Origin: an uncultured Eubacterium sp.
Lineage (GTDB): Bacteria; Bacillota; Clostridia; Lachnospirales; Lachnospiraceae
Assembly: GCA_910586045.1 (NCBI GenBank)
Contig: CAJUIH010000003.1
Location: 3,444 to 67,443 of the forward strand
Reading direction: 5' to 3'
DNA length: 64,000 nucleotides
Positions 51,390-59,923 of this stretch are shown in pieces. How positions within the stretch are numbered: position 1 is the first letter of the stretch; each line of letters starts with the position of its first letter. Made by a program: the position numbers and the translations under genes. Under the pieces are notes generated by a model, which had not been told where the DNA came from, did not search any database, and saw nothing but the letters and a program-made list of their open reading frames with translations.

Positions 51390-53579
51390 ATGAAAAAAGG
51401 AAAGGGCATAGCGATTGTTTGCATCATCCTGGCATGCATACTTGGCCTTGGGTATTTTGCTTCCATTATCCTGTCGCCGACAGGGCGCGGCGAGAACCAG
51501 AATATCATATTGGGCCTGGATCTGGCAGGCGGTGTCAGCATCACGTATGAAATTATGGAGAAAGATGCGACGGCTGAGGAAATCAGCGATACGGTGTACA
51601 AGCTGCAGCGTCGTGTGGAGGATTACAGTACCGAAGCAACCGTATCCAAAGAAGGGAGCGACCGGATCAACGTCGCTATTCCGGGCGTAACCGACGCGAA
51701 TGAAATATTGGAAGAACTGGGTACGCCGGGTTCCCTCGAATTTCAGGATCCGGAAGGGAATGTCGTACTGACCGGGGATGATATAGTAGACGCGCAGCCG
51801 TCTTATGAAAATGACAACGGCACGCAAAGGCCGGTAGTAGAGCTTACGTTTACGGATGAAGCGGCGGTTACGTTTGAAGAGTTAACAGGAAATAATATCG
51901 GAAAAGTCGTTCCGATCGTATACGATGGGGAAGTAATCAGCAGCCCGCAAGTCAATTCCAAGATTACAGGCGGCAAAGCGGTAATCCAGGGGCAGGAATC
52001 CTATCAGGAAGCAGAGATTTTGGCGTCACAGATCCGGATTGGTTCTTTATCGCTGGAACTGCAGGAATTATCGTCCCAGGTTGTGGGCGCTTCCTTGGGC
52101 GAAGAGGCGATTTCCAGCGCATTGCTGGCGGCGGCAATCGGCTTGGCGCTTATTATTGTATTTTTGATCGCTTTTTACTGGATCGCGGGTATTGCGACTA
52201 CGCTTGGCCTGCTTGTGTATGCGACGGGCGTTGTCGCGGTTATCTATTTATTTGAAATTACGCTGACATTGCCTGGGATCGCGGGTATAATCCTCGGAAT
52301 CGGTATGGCCGTGGATGCAAATGTGGTCATTAACGCCAGGATCAAAGAAGAACTGATGCAGGGCAAATCAACCGGGGCCGCGATTAAGACTGGTTATCAA
52401 AAAGCATTGTCGGCGATTATCGACGGGAATGTGACGACGTTAATTGCGGCGGCCGTGCTTGCGATGAAAGGATCCGGTACGGTGAAAGGGTTTGCGTACA
52501 CACTCGCGATCGGTATTCTTTTGTCCATGTTTACCGCGCTGGTTGTGACCCGCTATTCGATGTATGCAATCCATGCGATCGGATTTAAAGATGTCAAATA
52601 CTACGGCGCGGCAAAAGAGCATAAAACGATTCATTTTATTTCCAAACGGTATGTATTCTTTGCCGTATCCATTGCCATTATCGCGGCGGGATTTATCGGG
52701 GAAGGCGTTAATTCCGCGCGCGGCAAGGGTGCGTTTAACTACAGTCTGGAATTTGTAGGCGGAACTTCCACAACCGTAGACCTTGGCAAGAATTATGAAC
52801 TGGCGGAAATAGATTCGGAAATCGTTCCGCTGATCCGTGATGCGCTCGGAACCGCGGAGGTACAGGTACAAAAAATTGCGGATACTACGCAGGTTATATT
52901 TAAAACGCGCAATTTGGAACTGGAAGAACGGAAAAAATTCGCGCAGATTTTTACAGAAAACTATTCCGTAAAACAGGATGCGATCTCTTACCAAAACGTC
53001 AGTGAAACGATCAGTAAGGAAATGACGTCCGACGCGGTTTGGGCTGTGGTCATTGCCGTTGTACTCATGTTAATCTATATCTGGTTCCGTTTCAGTGATT
53101 TCCGGTTTGCCTCCAGTGCGATCATTGCGCTGGTGCATGATATTTTAGTCGTGATTACGTGCTATGCGCTTGTACGTATTTCGGTAGGCTCGACCTTTAT
53201 TGCGGTTATGCTCACGATCCTGGGGTACTCGATTAACGATACGATCGTTACGTTTGACCGGATCCGTGAAAATATGAAATCCAGGGCGAAAGTAACACAG
53301 GACGAGCTAAAGGAAATCGCGGACAGGAGTATTACGCAGACTTTGTCCAGATCGATTAATACTTCGATTACCACGTTTGTGATGGTATTATTGCTGTATA
53401 TTTTGGGCGTGGCTTCGATCCGTGAGTTTTCGCTGCCGCTGATGGTTGGGATTGTAAGCGGTACGTATTCTTCTATTTGTACCGCCACAGAGCTATGGTT
53501 TGAGATGAAAATCCGCCAGCGTTCTTCCAAGGCCCAAAATACAAAAGGTACAAAGAAAAAGGTGAAAAAAACAGCATAA
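51390..53579 (+). CDS. secDF: Fused SecD-SecF protein translocase subunits
   Basis: About 729 residues. The N-terminal SecD half (LGLDLAGGVSITYEI near the start; GIGMAVDANVVINARIKEE) and the C-terminal SecF half (FVGGTSTTVDLG; TILGYSINDTIVTFDRIREN) are joined, giving 12 membrane helices. It uses the proton or sodium gradient to pull proteins out of SecYEG. The true start is the ATG at 51390 after AGAAAGGGG; the longer frame runs inside scfB. It lies 35 bases after scfB, the usual Clostridia order. Confidence 0.95.
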   Translation: MKKGKGIAIVCIILACILGLGYFASIILSPTGRGENQNIILGLDLAGGVSITYEIMEKDATAEEISDTVYKLQRRVEDYSTEATVSKEGSDRINVAIPGVTDANEILEELGTPGSLEFQDPEGNVVLTGDDIVDAQPSYENDNGTQRPVVELTFTDEAAVTFEELTGNNIGKVVPIVYDGEVISSPQVNSKITGGKAVIQGQESYQEAEILASQIRIGSLSLELQELSSQVVGASLGEEAISSALLAAAIGLALIIVFLIAFYWIAGIATTLGLLVYATGVVAVIYLFEITLTLPGIAGIILGIGMAVDANVVINARIKEELMQGKSTGAAIKTGYQKALSAIIDGNVTTLIAAAVLAMKGSGTVKGFAYTLAIGILLSMFTALVVTRYSMYAIHAIGFKDVKYYGAAKEHKTIHFISKRYVFFAVSIAIIAAGFIGEGVNSARGKGAFNYSLEFVGGTSTTVDLGKNYELAEIDSEIVPLIRDALGTAEVQVQKIADTTQVIFKTRNLELEERKKFAQIFTENYSVKQDAISYQNVSETISKEMTSDAVWAVVIAVVLMLIYIWFRFSDFRFASSAIIALVHDILVVITCYALVRISVGSTFIAVMLTILGYSINDTIVTFDRIRENMKSRAKVTQDELKEIADRSITQTLSRSINTSITTFVMVLLLYILGVASIREFSLPLMVGIVSGTYSSICTATELWFEMKIRQRSSKAQNTKGTKKKVKKTA

Positions 53580-53593
53580 CAGCATAGAAAGCG

Positions 53594-53630
53594 GACAGGC
53601 AGAAAGCAATTGGGTTCTGCCTGTCTTTTT
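53594..53630 (+). terminator. Terminator of the scf-secDF unit
   Basis: A perfect 11-bp stem GACAGGCAGAA/TTCTGCCTGTC with a 10-base loop and a run of T residues. Confidence 0.9.
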
Positions 53631-53759
53631 CCGGTATAAATCCGTAGGTTATGCTTGAAATTATACTGCGGGGCATATATAATTATGCCTGATACCAAAT
53701 AAATACACAGGTTGCAGACAAAAAGAAACAACTTGAGCAATACGAGAGGAGCTTATTTT

Positions 53760-55001
53760 ATGTATACGTTAGAAGATATCCAGGCTGTCGATCCGGAAGT
53801 GGCAGACGCGATTACAGCGGAATTGGACAGGCAGAACAGCCATATTGAATTGATCGCATCGGAAAACTGGGTAAGCCCGGCGGTGATGTCCGCTATGGGC
53901 AGCGTCATGACCAATAAATACGCGGAAGGTTATCCGGGACACCGGTATTATGGCGGATGCGAGTGCGTAGATGTGGTAGAGGAATTAGCCAGGGAACGCG
54001 CGAAAAAATTGTTTGACTGCGAATATGCGAACGTACAGCCGCATTCCGGCGCGCAGGCGAATATGGCCGTACAGTTTGCACTGTTAAAGCCAGGCGATAC
54101 AGTTATGGGTATGAATTTAGACCATGGCGGACATTTGACGCATGGAAGCCCGGTGAACTTTTCCGGCGCTTACTTTCACATTGTTCCCTATGGCGTGAAT
54201 GACGAGGGATTTATCGATTACGACAAATTAATCGAAACCGCGAAAGAATGCAGGCCGAAAATGATTATCGCAGGCGCGTCTGCCTATGCAAGGACGCTTG
54301 ATTTTAAAAAGTTCCGCGAAGCAGCGGACGCTGCCGGCGCATATCTGATGGTAGACATTGCGCATATTGCGGGACTTGTAGCCGCCGGCCTGCATCCTTC
54401 GCCGATTCCGTATGCGGATGTTGTGACGACGACGACGCACAAAACGCTGCGCGGCCCGAGGGGCGGTATGATTTTGTGCAAAGACGCGGAGCTTGCAAAA
54501 AAATTCAAATTCAATAAATCCGTATTTCCGGGTATCCAGGGCGGCCCGCTGATGCATGTGATTGCCGCGAAAGCTGTGTGCTTTAAGGAAGCGCTGGATC
54601 CGTCGTTTAAGGTATACCAGCAGAATATTGTGGACAATGCACAGGCATTGTGCGCCGGGCTTTTAAACCGCGGCATCCAGATTGTATCCGGCGGCACGGA
54701 CAATCATTTGATGCTGGTGGATTTGACCAGCCATGGGCTGACAGGCAAAGAAGCGGAAGCGCGGCTGGACCTTGCGCATATTACGGCAAATAAGAATACG
54801 ATACCGAATGATCCGCAAAAACCGACCGTAACAAGCGGGATCCGCCTTGGCACGCCTGCCGTGACGTCCAGGGGAATGCGTACGGAAGATATGGATCAGA
54901 TTGCGGAGGCAATCGCGATTATGATCAAGGAGGGCGAACCTGGCGCGGAAAAAGCACTTGCAATTACACAGACATTAACGGCTAAATATCCATTAAAATA
55001 A
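53760..55001 (+). CDS. glyA: Serine hydroxymethyltransferase
   Basis: A 413-residue PLP enzyme that converts serine and tetrahydrofolate to glycine and methylene-tetrahydrofolate. The lysine that binds PLP is in [15 protein letters not shown] (around residue 226); HSGAQAN and the folate-site regions are present. The ATG at 53760 is preceded by GAGGAG; an upstream in-frame start lacks a ribosome-binding site. Confidence 0.97.
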   Translation: MYTLEDIQAVDPEVADAITAELDRQNSHIELIASENWVSPAVMSAMGSVMTNKYAEGYPGHRYYGGCECVDVVEELARERAKKLFDCEYANVQPHSGAQANMAVQFALLKPGDTVMGMNLDHGGHLTHGSPVNFSGAYFHIVPYGVNDEGFIDYDKLIETAKECRPKMIIAGASAYARTLDFKKFREAADAAGAYLMVDIAHIAGLVAAGLHPSPIPYADVVTTTTHKTLRGPRGGMILCKDAELAKKFKFNKSVFPGIQGGPLMHVIAAKAVCFKEALDPSFKVYQQNIVDNAQALCAGLLNRGIQIVSGGTDNHLMLVDLTSHGLTGKEAEARLDLAHITANKNTIPNDPQKPTVTSGIRLGTPAVTSRGMRTEDMDQIAEAIAIMIKEGEPGAEKALAITQTLTAKYPLK

Positions 55002-55017
55002 AAGGCCCGGCCGAATC

Positions 55018-55057
55018 TGCCCGGCTGCGGCACAGCGGGAAAAGCAGCCGGGCATTT
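55018..55057 (+). terminator. Terminator of glyA
   Basis: TGCCCGGCTGC (55018-55028) pairs with GCAGCCGGGCA (55044-55054), followed by only TTT. The stem is strong and the T run short. Confidence 0.65.
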
Positions 55058-55104
55058 CACTATTTCAGGAAAACATGTGCAGCAGTGATTTTGGAGGGAT
55101 ACAA

Positions 55105-56394
55105 ATGCTTGATATCAAATTTGTCAGGGAAAACCCTGATCTTGTCAAACAGAATATAAAAAACAAATTTCAGGAAAAAAAGCTTCCGCTTGTCGATGAA
55201 GTGATCGATCTGGACGAGAAAGCACGCAAAGCACAGCAGGAAGCAGACGCGCTGCGGGCCAGCCGCAACCAGCTTTCCAAACAGATCGGCGCCCTGATGA
55301 AACAGGGGAAAAAAGAGGAAGCGGAGGCGGTGAAAGCACAGGTAGCCCAGGATGCGAAGCGGCTTGCGCAGCTTGAAGCGCAGGAAAAAGAACTGCAGGA
55401 AAAAGTATGGAAACATATGATGGTGATTCCGAATATTATCGATCCGTCCGTTCCGATCGGGCCGGATGATTCCTGCAATGTAGAAATCCAAAAATATGGG
55501 GAGCCTGTAGTACCGGAATTTAGCGTGCCGTACCACACGGAAATTATGGAACGGTTTGACGGGATTGATTTGGACGCGGCCGGAAAAGTAGCGGGCAACG
55601 GCTTTTATTACCTGATGGGCGATATAGCCAGGCTGCATTCGGCTGTCATTTCTTATGCAAGGGATTTTATGATCGACCGCGGCTTTACGTATTGCGTGCC
55701 GCCGTTTATGATCCGCAGTAGCGTTGTAACCGGCGTTATGAGTTTTGAAGAAATGGATGCGATGATGTATAAGATCGAAGGGGAAGACCTGTATCTGATC
55801 GGAACGTCCGAGCATTCCATGATCGGCAAATTTATCGATACGATCCAAGAGGAAGACAAGCTGCCGTATACGCTGACCAGCTATTCCCCGTGCTTCCGCA
55901 AGGAAAAGGGCGCGCACGGCATTGAGGAACGCGGCGTGTACCGGATCCACCAGTTTGAAAAACAGGAAATGATTGTTGTATGCAAACCGGAAGAATCTAT
56001 GAAATGGTACGATCAGTTATGGCAGAATACCGTGGATTTGTTCCGCAGCCTGGATATTCCGGTCCGCACATTGGAATGCTGTTCGGGCGATCTGGCAGAC
56101 TTGAAAGTAAAATCCTGTGATGTCGAAGCATGGTCTCCGCGGCAGAAAAAATATTTTGAAGTCGGAAGCTGTTCCAACCTTGGAGACGCACAGGCCAGGC
56201 GCTTGAAAATCCGTGTCAAAGGAAAGGATAAAAATAAATATTTTGCGCATACGCTGAATAATACCGTTGCCGCGCCGCCGCGGATGCTGATTGCTTTTTT
56301 GGAAAACAATTTGAACGCGGACGGCAGCGTCAATATACCGGAGGTTTTGCGTCCTTATATGGGCGGTAAGGAAAAACTGGTTCCAAATAAATAG
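55105..56394 (+). CDS. serS: Seryl-tRNA synthetase
   Basis: 429 residues. The N-terminal coiled-coil arm (about 30-105) binds the long tRNA-Ser variable arm. The class II catalytic core follows, with motif 2 SPCFRKEKGAHG and motif 3 near NNTVAAPPRMLIAFLENN (core AAPPRMLIAFLE). The start at ATG 55105 has GGAGGGA upstream; an earlier in-frame ATG lacks this. No T-box leader is visible in the short upstream gap. It is convergent with the next gene, 2 bases away. Confidence 0.97.
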   Translation: MLDIKFVRENPDLVKQNIKNKFQEKKLPLVDEVIDLDEKARKAQQEADALRASRNQLSKQIGALMKQGKKEEAEAVKAQVAQDAKRLAQLEAQEKELQEKVWKHMMVIPNIIDPSVPIGPDDSCNVEIQKYGEPVVPEFSVPYHTEIMERFDGIDLDAAGKVAGNGFYYLMGDIARLHSAVISYARDFMIDRGFTYCVPPFMIRSSVVTGVMSFEEMDAMMYKIEGEDLYLIGTSEHSMIGKFIDTIQEEDKLPYTLTSYSPCFRKEKGAHGIEERGVYRIHQFEKQEMIVVCKPEESMKWYDQLWQNTVDLFRSLDIPVRTLECCSGDLADLKVKSCDVEAWSPRQKKYFEVGSCSNLGDAQARRLKIRVKGKDKNKYFAHTLNNTVAAPPRMLIAFLENNLNADGSVNIPEVLRPYMGGKEKLVPNK

Positions 56395-56396
56395 GA

Positions 56397-57596
56397 CTAC
56401 GGTTCCTCACACACCTGGAAAATATAAAATTTTAGATAATAAGACGAATCAGATGCCCACAGAATCGGATGGTCTGGCGCCTGTGTGCGAAATTCCACCT
56501 GCCGCAGCCGTTTGTGGGCCTGGTTTGCCGCCTGCTGTAATGTTTTGGCAAACAGTTCGCTGGTCATAAAGTGCGAACAGGAGCAGGTAGCCAGAAATCC
56601 CCCGTTTTTTACGAGTTTCATGCCGCGCAGGTTGATTTCGCGGTAGCCTTTGACCGCGTTTTTCACAGAGTTTCTGGATTTGGTAAATGCGGGAGGGTCT
56701 AAGATGACGACGTCAAACTGTCTGTGCGCCTGTTCCAGTTCCGGCAGCAGTGCGAAGACATCCCGGCAGAGAAACTGTACGCGGTCTTTACACCCGTTTA
56801 ACTCGGCGTTGATGCGGGCCTGTGCGATTCCTGTTTCCGACGCATCCACGCCCAGGACTTGTGCGGCCCCAGCCAGTGCGGCATTCAGCGCAAAAGAGCC
56901 GGTGTGGGTAAAACAGTCCAGAACGTCCGCATGGCGGCATAGTTTTCGGACCGCCAGACGGTTATATTTCTGATCAAGGAAGAAGCCGGTTTTCTGTCCG
57001 TTTTGAACATCCACCATATATTTGACACCGTTTTCCAGTATCAAAACATTGGTGTCAAATGCCGCGCCCAAAAACCCTTTCCGGCGTTCCATGCCCTCCT
57101 GTTCCCGTACTTTAGCGTCGCTTCGCTCATATACGCCGCGGATTTGGATGCCGTCCTGGGCGAGTACCTGTTTCAGCAATTGTACAATCCTTTCTTTCAT
57201 ACGGTCAATCCCAAGCGCCAGGGATTCGACGACCAGTACATCCGAGAACTTATCGATTACGATTCCGGGCAGAAAGTCCGCTTCCCCAAAGATAATCCGG
57301 CAGCTTTGCGTATCTACCGTTTTTTTGCGGTAATCCCACGCATTCTGCACCCGCTTGCGCAAAAAAGCATCGTCAATCGCCTGCTTGGCATCTCTTGTCA
57401 TCATACGGATCCGTATTTTAGACTGTTCATTGATAAACCCTTTTCCAAGCGGATATCCGTCAAAATCCTGTACGGATACGAGGCCGCCGTTTACAAAGCT
57501 TCCGGTAACGGAAGCGATCTCATTGTCATAGATCCAAAGCCCGCCCGCTTTGACCGTACGGCCTGCGCCTTTTTTTAATGTTATGACAGCACACAT
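56397..57596 (-). CDS. RlmI-like SAM-dependent rRNA methyltransferase with PUA domain
   Basis: 399 residues. The N-terminal PUA domain (KAGGLWIYDNEIASV, about 15-85) is followed by a central linker and a Rossmann methyltransferase domain (VLDCFTHTGSFALNAALAGA; VILDPPAFTKSR). This is the RlmI/YwbD family, which methylates C5 of a 23S rRNA cytosine (1962 in E. coli). The ATG at 57596 has AAAGGGAA upstream; a longer frame lacks it. Confidence 0.88.
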   Translation of the reverse strand: MCAVITLKKGAGRTVKAGGLWIYDNEIASVTGSFVNGGLVSVQDFDGYPLGKGFINEQSKIRIRMMTRDAKQAIDDAFLRKRVQNAWDYRKKTVDTQSCRIIFGEADFLPGIVIDKFSDVLVVESLALGIDRMKERIVQLLKQVLAQDGIQIRGVYERSDAKVREQEGMERRKGFLGAAFDTNVLILENGVKYMVDVQNGQKTGFFLDQKYNRLAVRKLCRHADVLDCFTHTGSFALNAALAGAAQVLGVDASETGIAQARINAELNGCKDRVQFLCRDVFALLPELEQAHRQFDVVILDPPAFTKSRNSVKNAVKGYREINLRGMKLVKNGGFLATCSCSHFMTSELFAKTLQQAANQAHKRLRQVEFRTQAPDHPILWASDSSYYLKFYIFQVCEEP

Positions 57597-57730
57597 GTTG
57601 TTCCCTTTCTTGTTTCGGTTTCTGTTGGTTTTAGTTGACAACTGCATACAGATATCATAACATAAATGATAGGCTCAGGGGAAATAAAATAATCAGTGAA
57701 ACTTTTCATGGCTTTTTCACGTCTTTTTTA

Positions 57731-57826
57731 TATATATATTCGGTGATTGAATACTGCACAATAAACCCGATAAACGGCGGGCCAGAAACAAATGCTATTG
57801 TGCTGAAATTTTACGCCGTTTATATA
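57731..57826 (-). repeat. Dispersed ~100-bp structured repeat, copy 2 (inverted)
   Basis: The reverse complement of 21833-21937, minus the 9-base expansion. Both interleaved pairings are kept: GCACAATA/TATTGTGC (57756-57763, 57796-57803) and ATAAACGGCG/CGCCGTTTAT (57770-57779, 57814-57823). It occupies the gap between the divergent RlmI-like and glycosyltransferase genes. Confidence 0.75.
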
Positions 57827-57863
57827 GTAGAGAAAAAACGGCAAATTGTGAGGGGGATATTTC

Positions 57864-58937
57864 ATGGCAACTATCAGTTTGTGCATGATCGTAAAAGATG
57901 AAGAATCCGTATTGGACCGCTGCCTTGCGTCCATCGCGGACTTAATGGATGAAATCATTATCGTAGATACCGGATCCACGGACCGGACCAAGGAAATTGC
58001 CGCCCGTTATACGGATCAAATATATGATTTTGTATGGGTCGATGATTTCAGCGCGGCACGTAATTTTGCTTTTTCCAAAGCTACGGGGGATTATATTTAT
58101 ACGGCGGATGCGGATGAGGTATTAGATGCGGAAAACCACAGGCGCTTTGCGTTTTTAAAATATTCCATGGTACCGGAAATTGATATTGTACAGATGAAAT
58201 ATATTACACCGGATGAATACAATACCGTGATGAATATCCGCAACGAATACCGGCCAAAGCTTTACCGCAGGCTGCGCCAGTTCCGCTGGGTAGACCCGGT
58301 CCACGAAACGGTACAGTTACAGCCGCTTGTATTTGACAGTGATGTAGAAATCCTGCACCTGCCGCAGTCACAGCACAGCGGGCGGGATTTTGCGCTGTTT
58401 TTGCGAATGTTTCAAAACGGACAGCCGCTTTCGGATAAACTGCATACGATGTATGCAAGAGAACTGTTTATTTCCGGTTCTGATCAGGATTTTGTCAAGG
58501 CGGAGCCAGTGTTTGCGCAGACGCTGCGGGAAGTACGGGAACCAACCGTGCGGCTGAAAGAAGCGGTATGTGTAATGTGCCGCTGTATGCGGGTCCAAGG
58601 CAGCCTGCCCGCATTTTTTAAATATGCGCTTCGTTCCATGGCCTATTATCCGTGCGCGGAAATCTGCTGTGAGCTTGGCATCTATTTCAAACAAATGAAA
58701 GATTACGAAGAGGCGGCACGCTGGTTTCTTTGTGCGGCACAGGAGACAGAGAGTATTTTGGATGTACATAAAAGCGGTGATTTTCCGCTTTTACAGCTTG
58801 CAGAGTGTTACGACTGCCTGACGCAGGACAATCCGGCTATGCGGGAAGAATATCAGCGCATGGAGCAGGAGTACCGTGCGAAAGCGCTGGAATGGGAAAT
58901 GCCGGAGGAAATACCGCGATTTCCAGTAACCGTTTAG
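57864..58937 (+). CDS. Family 2 glycosyltransferase with helical-repeat C-terminus
   Basis: 357 residues. The GT-A domain (1-220) has the opening LCMIVKDEESVLDRCLAS, the motif IIVDTGSTDRT and the acidic TADADEVLD (DxD-like). The C-terminal part (KFAL-like AEICCELGIYFKQMKDYEEAARWF) looks like tetratricopeptide repeats. Such SunS/tetratricopeptide GT2 proteins modify peptides or surface polymers; the acceptor is unknown. GAGGGGGA precedes the ATG. Confidence 0.87.
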   Translation: MATISLCMIVKDEESVLDRCLASIADLMDEIIIVDTGSTDRTKEIAARYTDQIYDFVWVDDFSAARNFAFSKATGDYIYTADADEVLDAENHRRFAFLKYSMVPEIDIVQMKYITPDEYNTVMNIRNEYRPKLYRRLRQFRWVDPVHETVQLQPLVFDSDVEILHLPQSQHSGRDFALFLRMFQNGQPLSDKLHTMYARELFISGSDQDFVKAEPVFAQTLREVREPTVRLKEAVCVMCRCMRVQGSLPAFFKYALRSMAYYPCAEICCELGIYFKQMKDYEEAARWFLCAAQETESILDVHKSGDFPLLQLAECYDCLTQDNPAMREEYQRMEQEYRAKALEWEMPEEIPRFPVTV

Positions 58938-59012
58938 ATCGGGTGTTACCCGGGCAAACCGCCTCTCCCAGCGTCCGGCAAGCCAAAATATAACGCCCTG
59001 TCTGAACGGCTG
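58938..59012. repeat. Composite palindromic element, collapsed remnant
   Basis: CCGGGCAAACCGCCTCTCCC at 58950 and the right terminal repeat (58981-59012) match the end of the composite element. A degenerate GATCGGGTGTTAC at 58937-58949 may be the other end. About 600 bp of the interior is missing. It directly follows the glycosyltransferase stop codon. Confidence 0.7.
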
Positions 59013-59052
59013 CGATTTCTATTAATTTCCGAGCAAGAAATTTAAAATAATG

Positions 59053-59081
59053 CTGATAAAATACCAGATTCGTGGTATACT
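59053..59081 (+). promoter_or_regulatory. Possible promoter of sigI-rsgI
   Basis: Extended -10 TGGTATACT with a weak -35 (CTGATA) 17 bases upstream. It ends about 60 bases before sigI. SigI operons are usually also self-transcribed; a SigI-type promoter could not be recognised with confidence. Confidence 0.5.
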
Positions 59082-59139
59082 GTAACATAGTTTCTATTAT
59101 TTAGGGTAAGCATTCCAATAGAAATACCAAGGAGAACGT

Positions 59140-59844
59140 ATGCTTTTTAATATGGGAAAAGAGGCGCTTGCGGCATCCAGGGATGAATGCAAACGCGATG
59201 CTTTTATTCATAAAAATGAAAATTTTATATTAAACTGTGCAAGCAAGTTTTCAAAACATTATATCAGCAAAAGTGATGATGAATGGTCCATTGCGCTGAT
59301 TGCTTTTTCCAACGCGATTGATACGTACAATGAATCAAAAGGAGCGTTTCCGTCATATGCGAAGCTTTTAATTGAACATCGTTTGACGGATTATTTTCGT
59401 TCGCAGGCACGTTTTTCTTCCGAGATGCAGACAGAGCCGTATTTGTTTGAGGGGGAAGTAGATGAAGACGCGGAAAATATGGGCTATCAGATTAATGTGA
59501 TGAAACAGGCGTCCGTATCCGATGATAATCCGCTGCTGGATGAGATTGTAGCGATTTCCGAGCATTTGGATGTATATGGAATTACATTTATGGAGCTTAC
59601 GGATTGTTCTCCGAAAGCGGGCAAGACAAAAGACTCTTGTGCGCATGCAATCCGTTATCTAAAAGAACATCCGCTGTTGATTGCGAATATGAAAACGACA
59701 AAACAGCTACCGATTAAAATTATTTCAGAAAATGCCAAAGTACCCCGAAAAATACTGGAAAGACATCGTAAATACATAATAACCGCAGCAGAAATACTTT
59801 CCGGTGATTATCCGAAGCTTGCTGAATATTTAAAGCATATTTAG
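59140..59844 (+). CDS. sigI: RNA polymerase sigma factor SigI
   Basis: 234 residues. The N-terminal half shows the sigma region 2 pattern (SDDEWSIALIAFSNAIDTYNESKG; FPSYAKLLIEHRLTDYFR). The C-terminal SigI-specific domain ends with PRKILERHRKYIITAAEILSGDYPKL. It directs heat-shock, envelope or carbohydrate-sensing responses in Firmicutes and is held by the membrane anti-sigma RsgI encoded 79 bases downstream. Confidence 0.95.
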   Translation: MLFNMGKEALAASRDECKRDAFIHKNENFILNCASKFSKHYISKSDDEWSIALIAFSNAIDTYNESKGAFPSYAKLLIEHRLTDYFRSQARFSSEMQTEPYLFEGEVDEDAENMGYQINVMKQASVSDDNPLLDEIVAISEHLDVYGITFMELTDCSPKAGKTKDSCAHAIRYLKEHPLLIANMKTTKQLPIKIISENAKVPRKILERHRKYIITAAEILSGDYPKLAEYLKHI

Positions 59845-59923
59845 CGGCATCCAACCAACCCAGCGAATAATACCGAGTTTGTATTTCTGTCACAGTTATT
59901 ATGAAAGAAAGGAGCCATCTACT

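Noticed and set aside
53602..53759. Glycine riboswitch upstream of glyA
   Set aside because: The gap is short and shows no tandem aptamer-like conserved segments.
55002..55104. T-box leader upstream of serS
   Set aside because: Only about 100 bases, mostly the glyA terminator; no T-box sequence or specifier arrangement visible.
57635..57991. Short frames on both strands between the RlmI-like and glycosyltransferase genes
   Set aside because: They run through the dispersed structured repeat and into neighbouring genes; no ribosome-binding site or family pattern.
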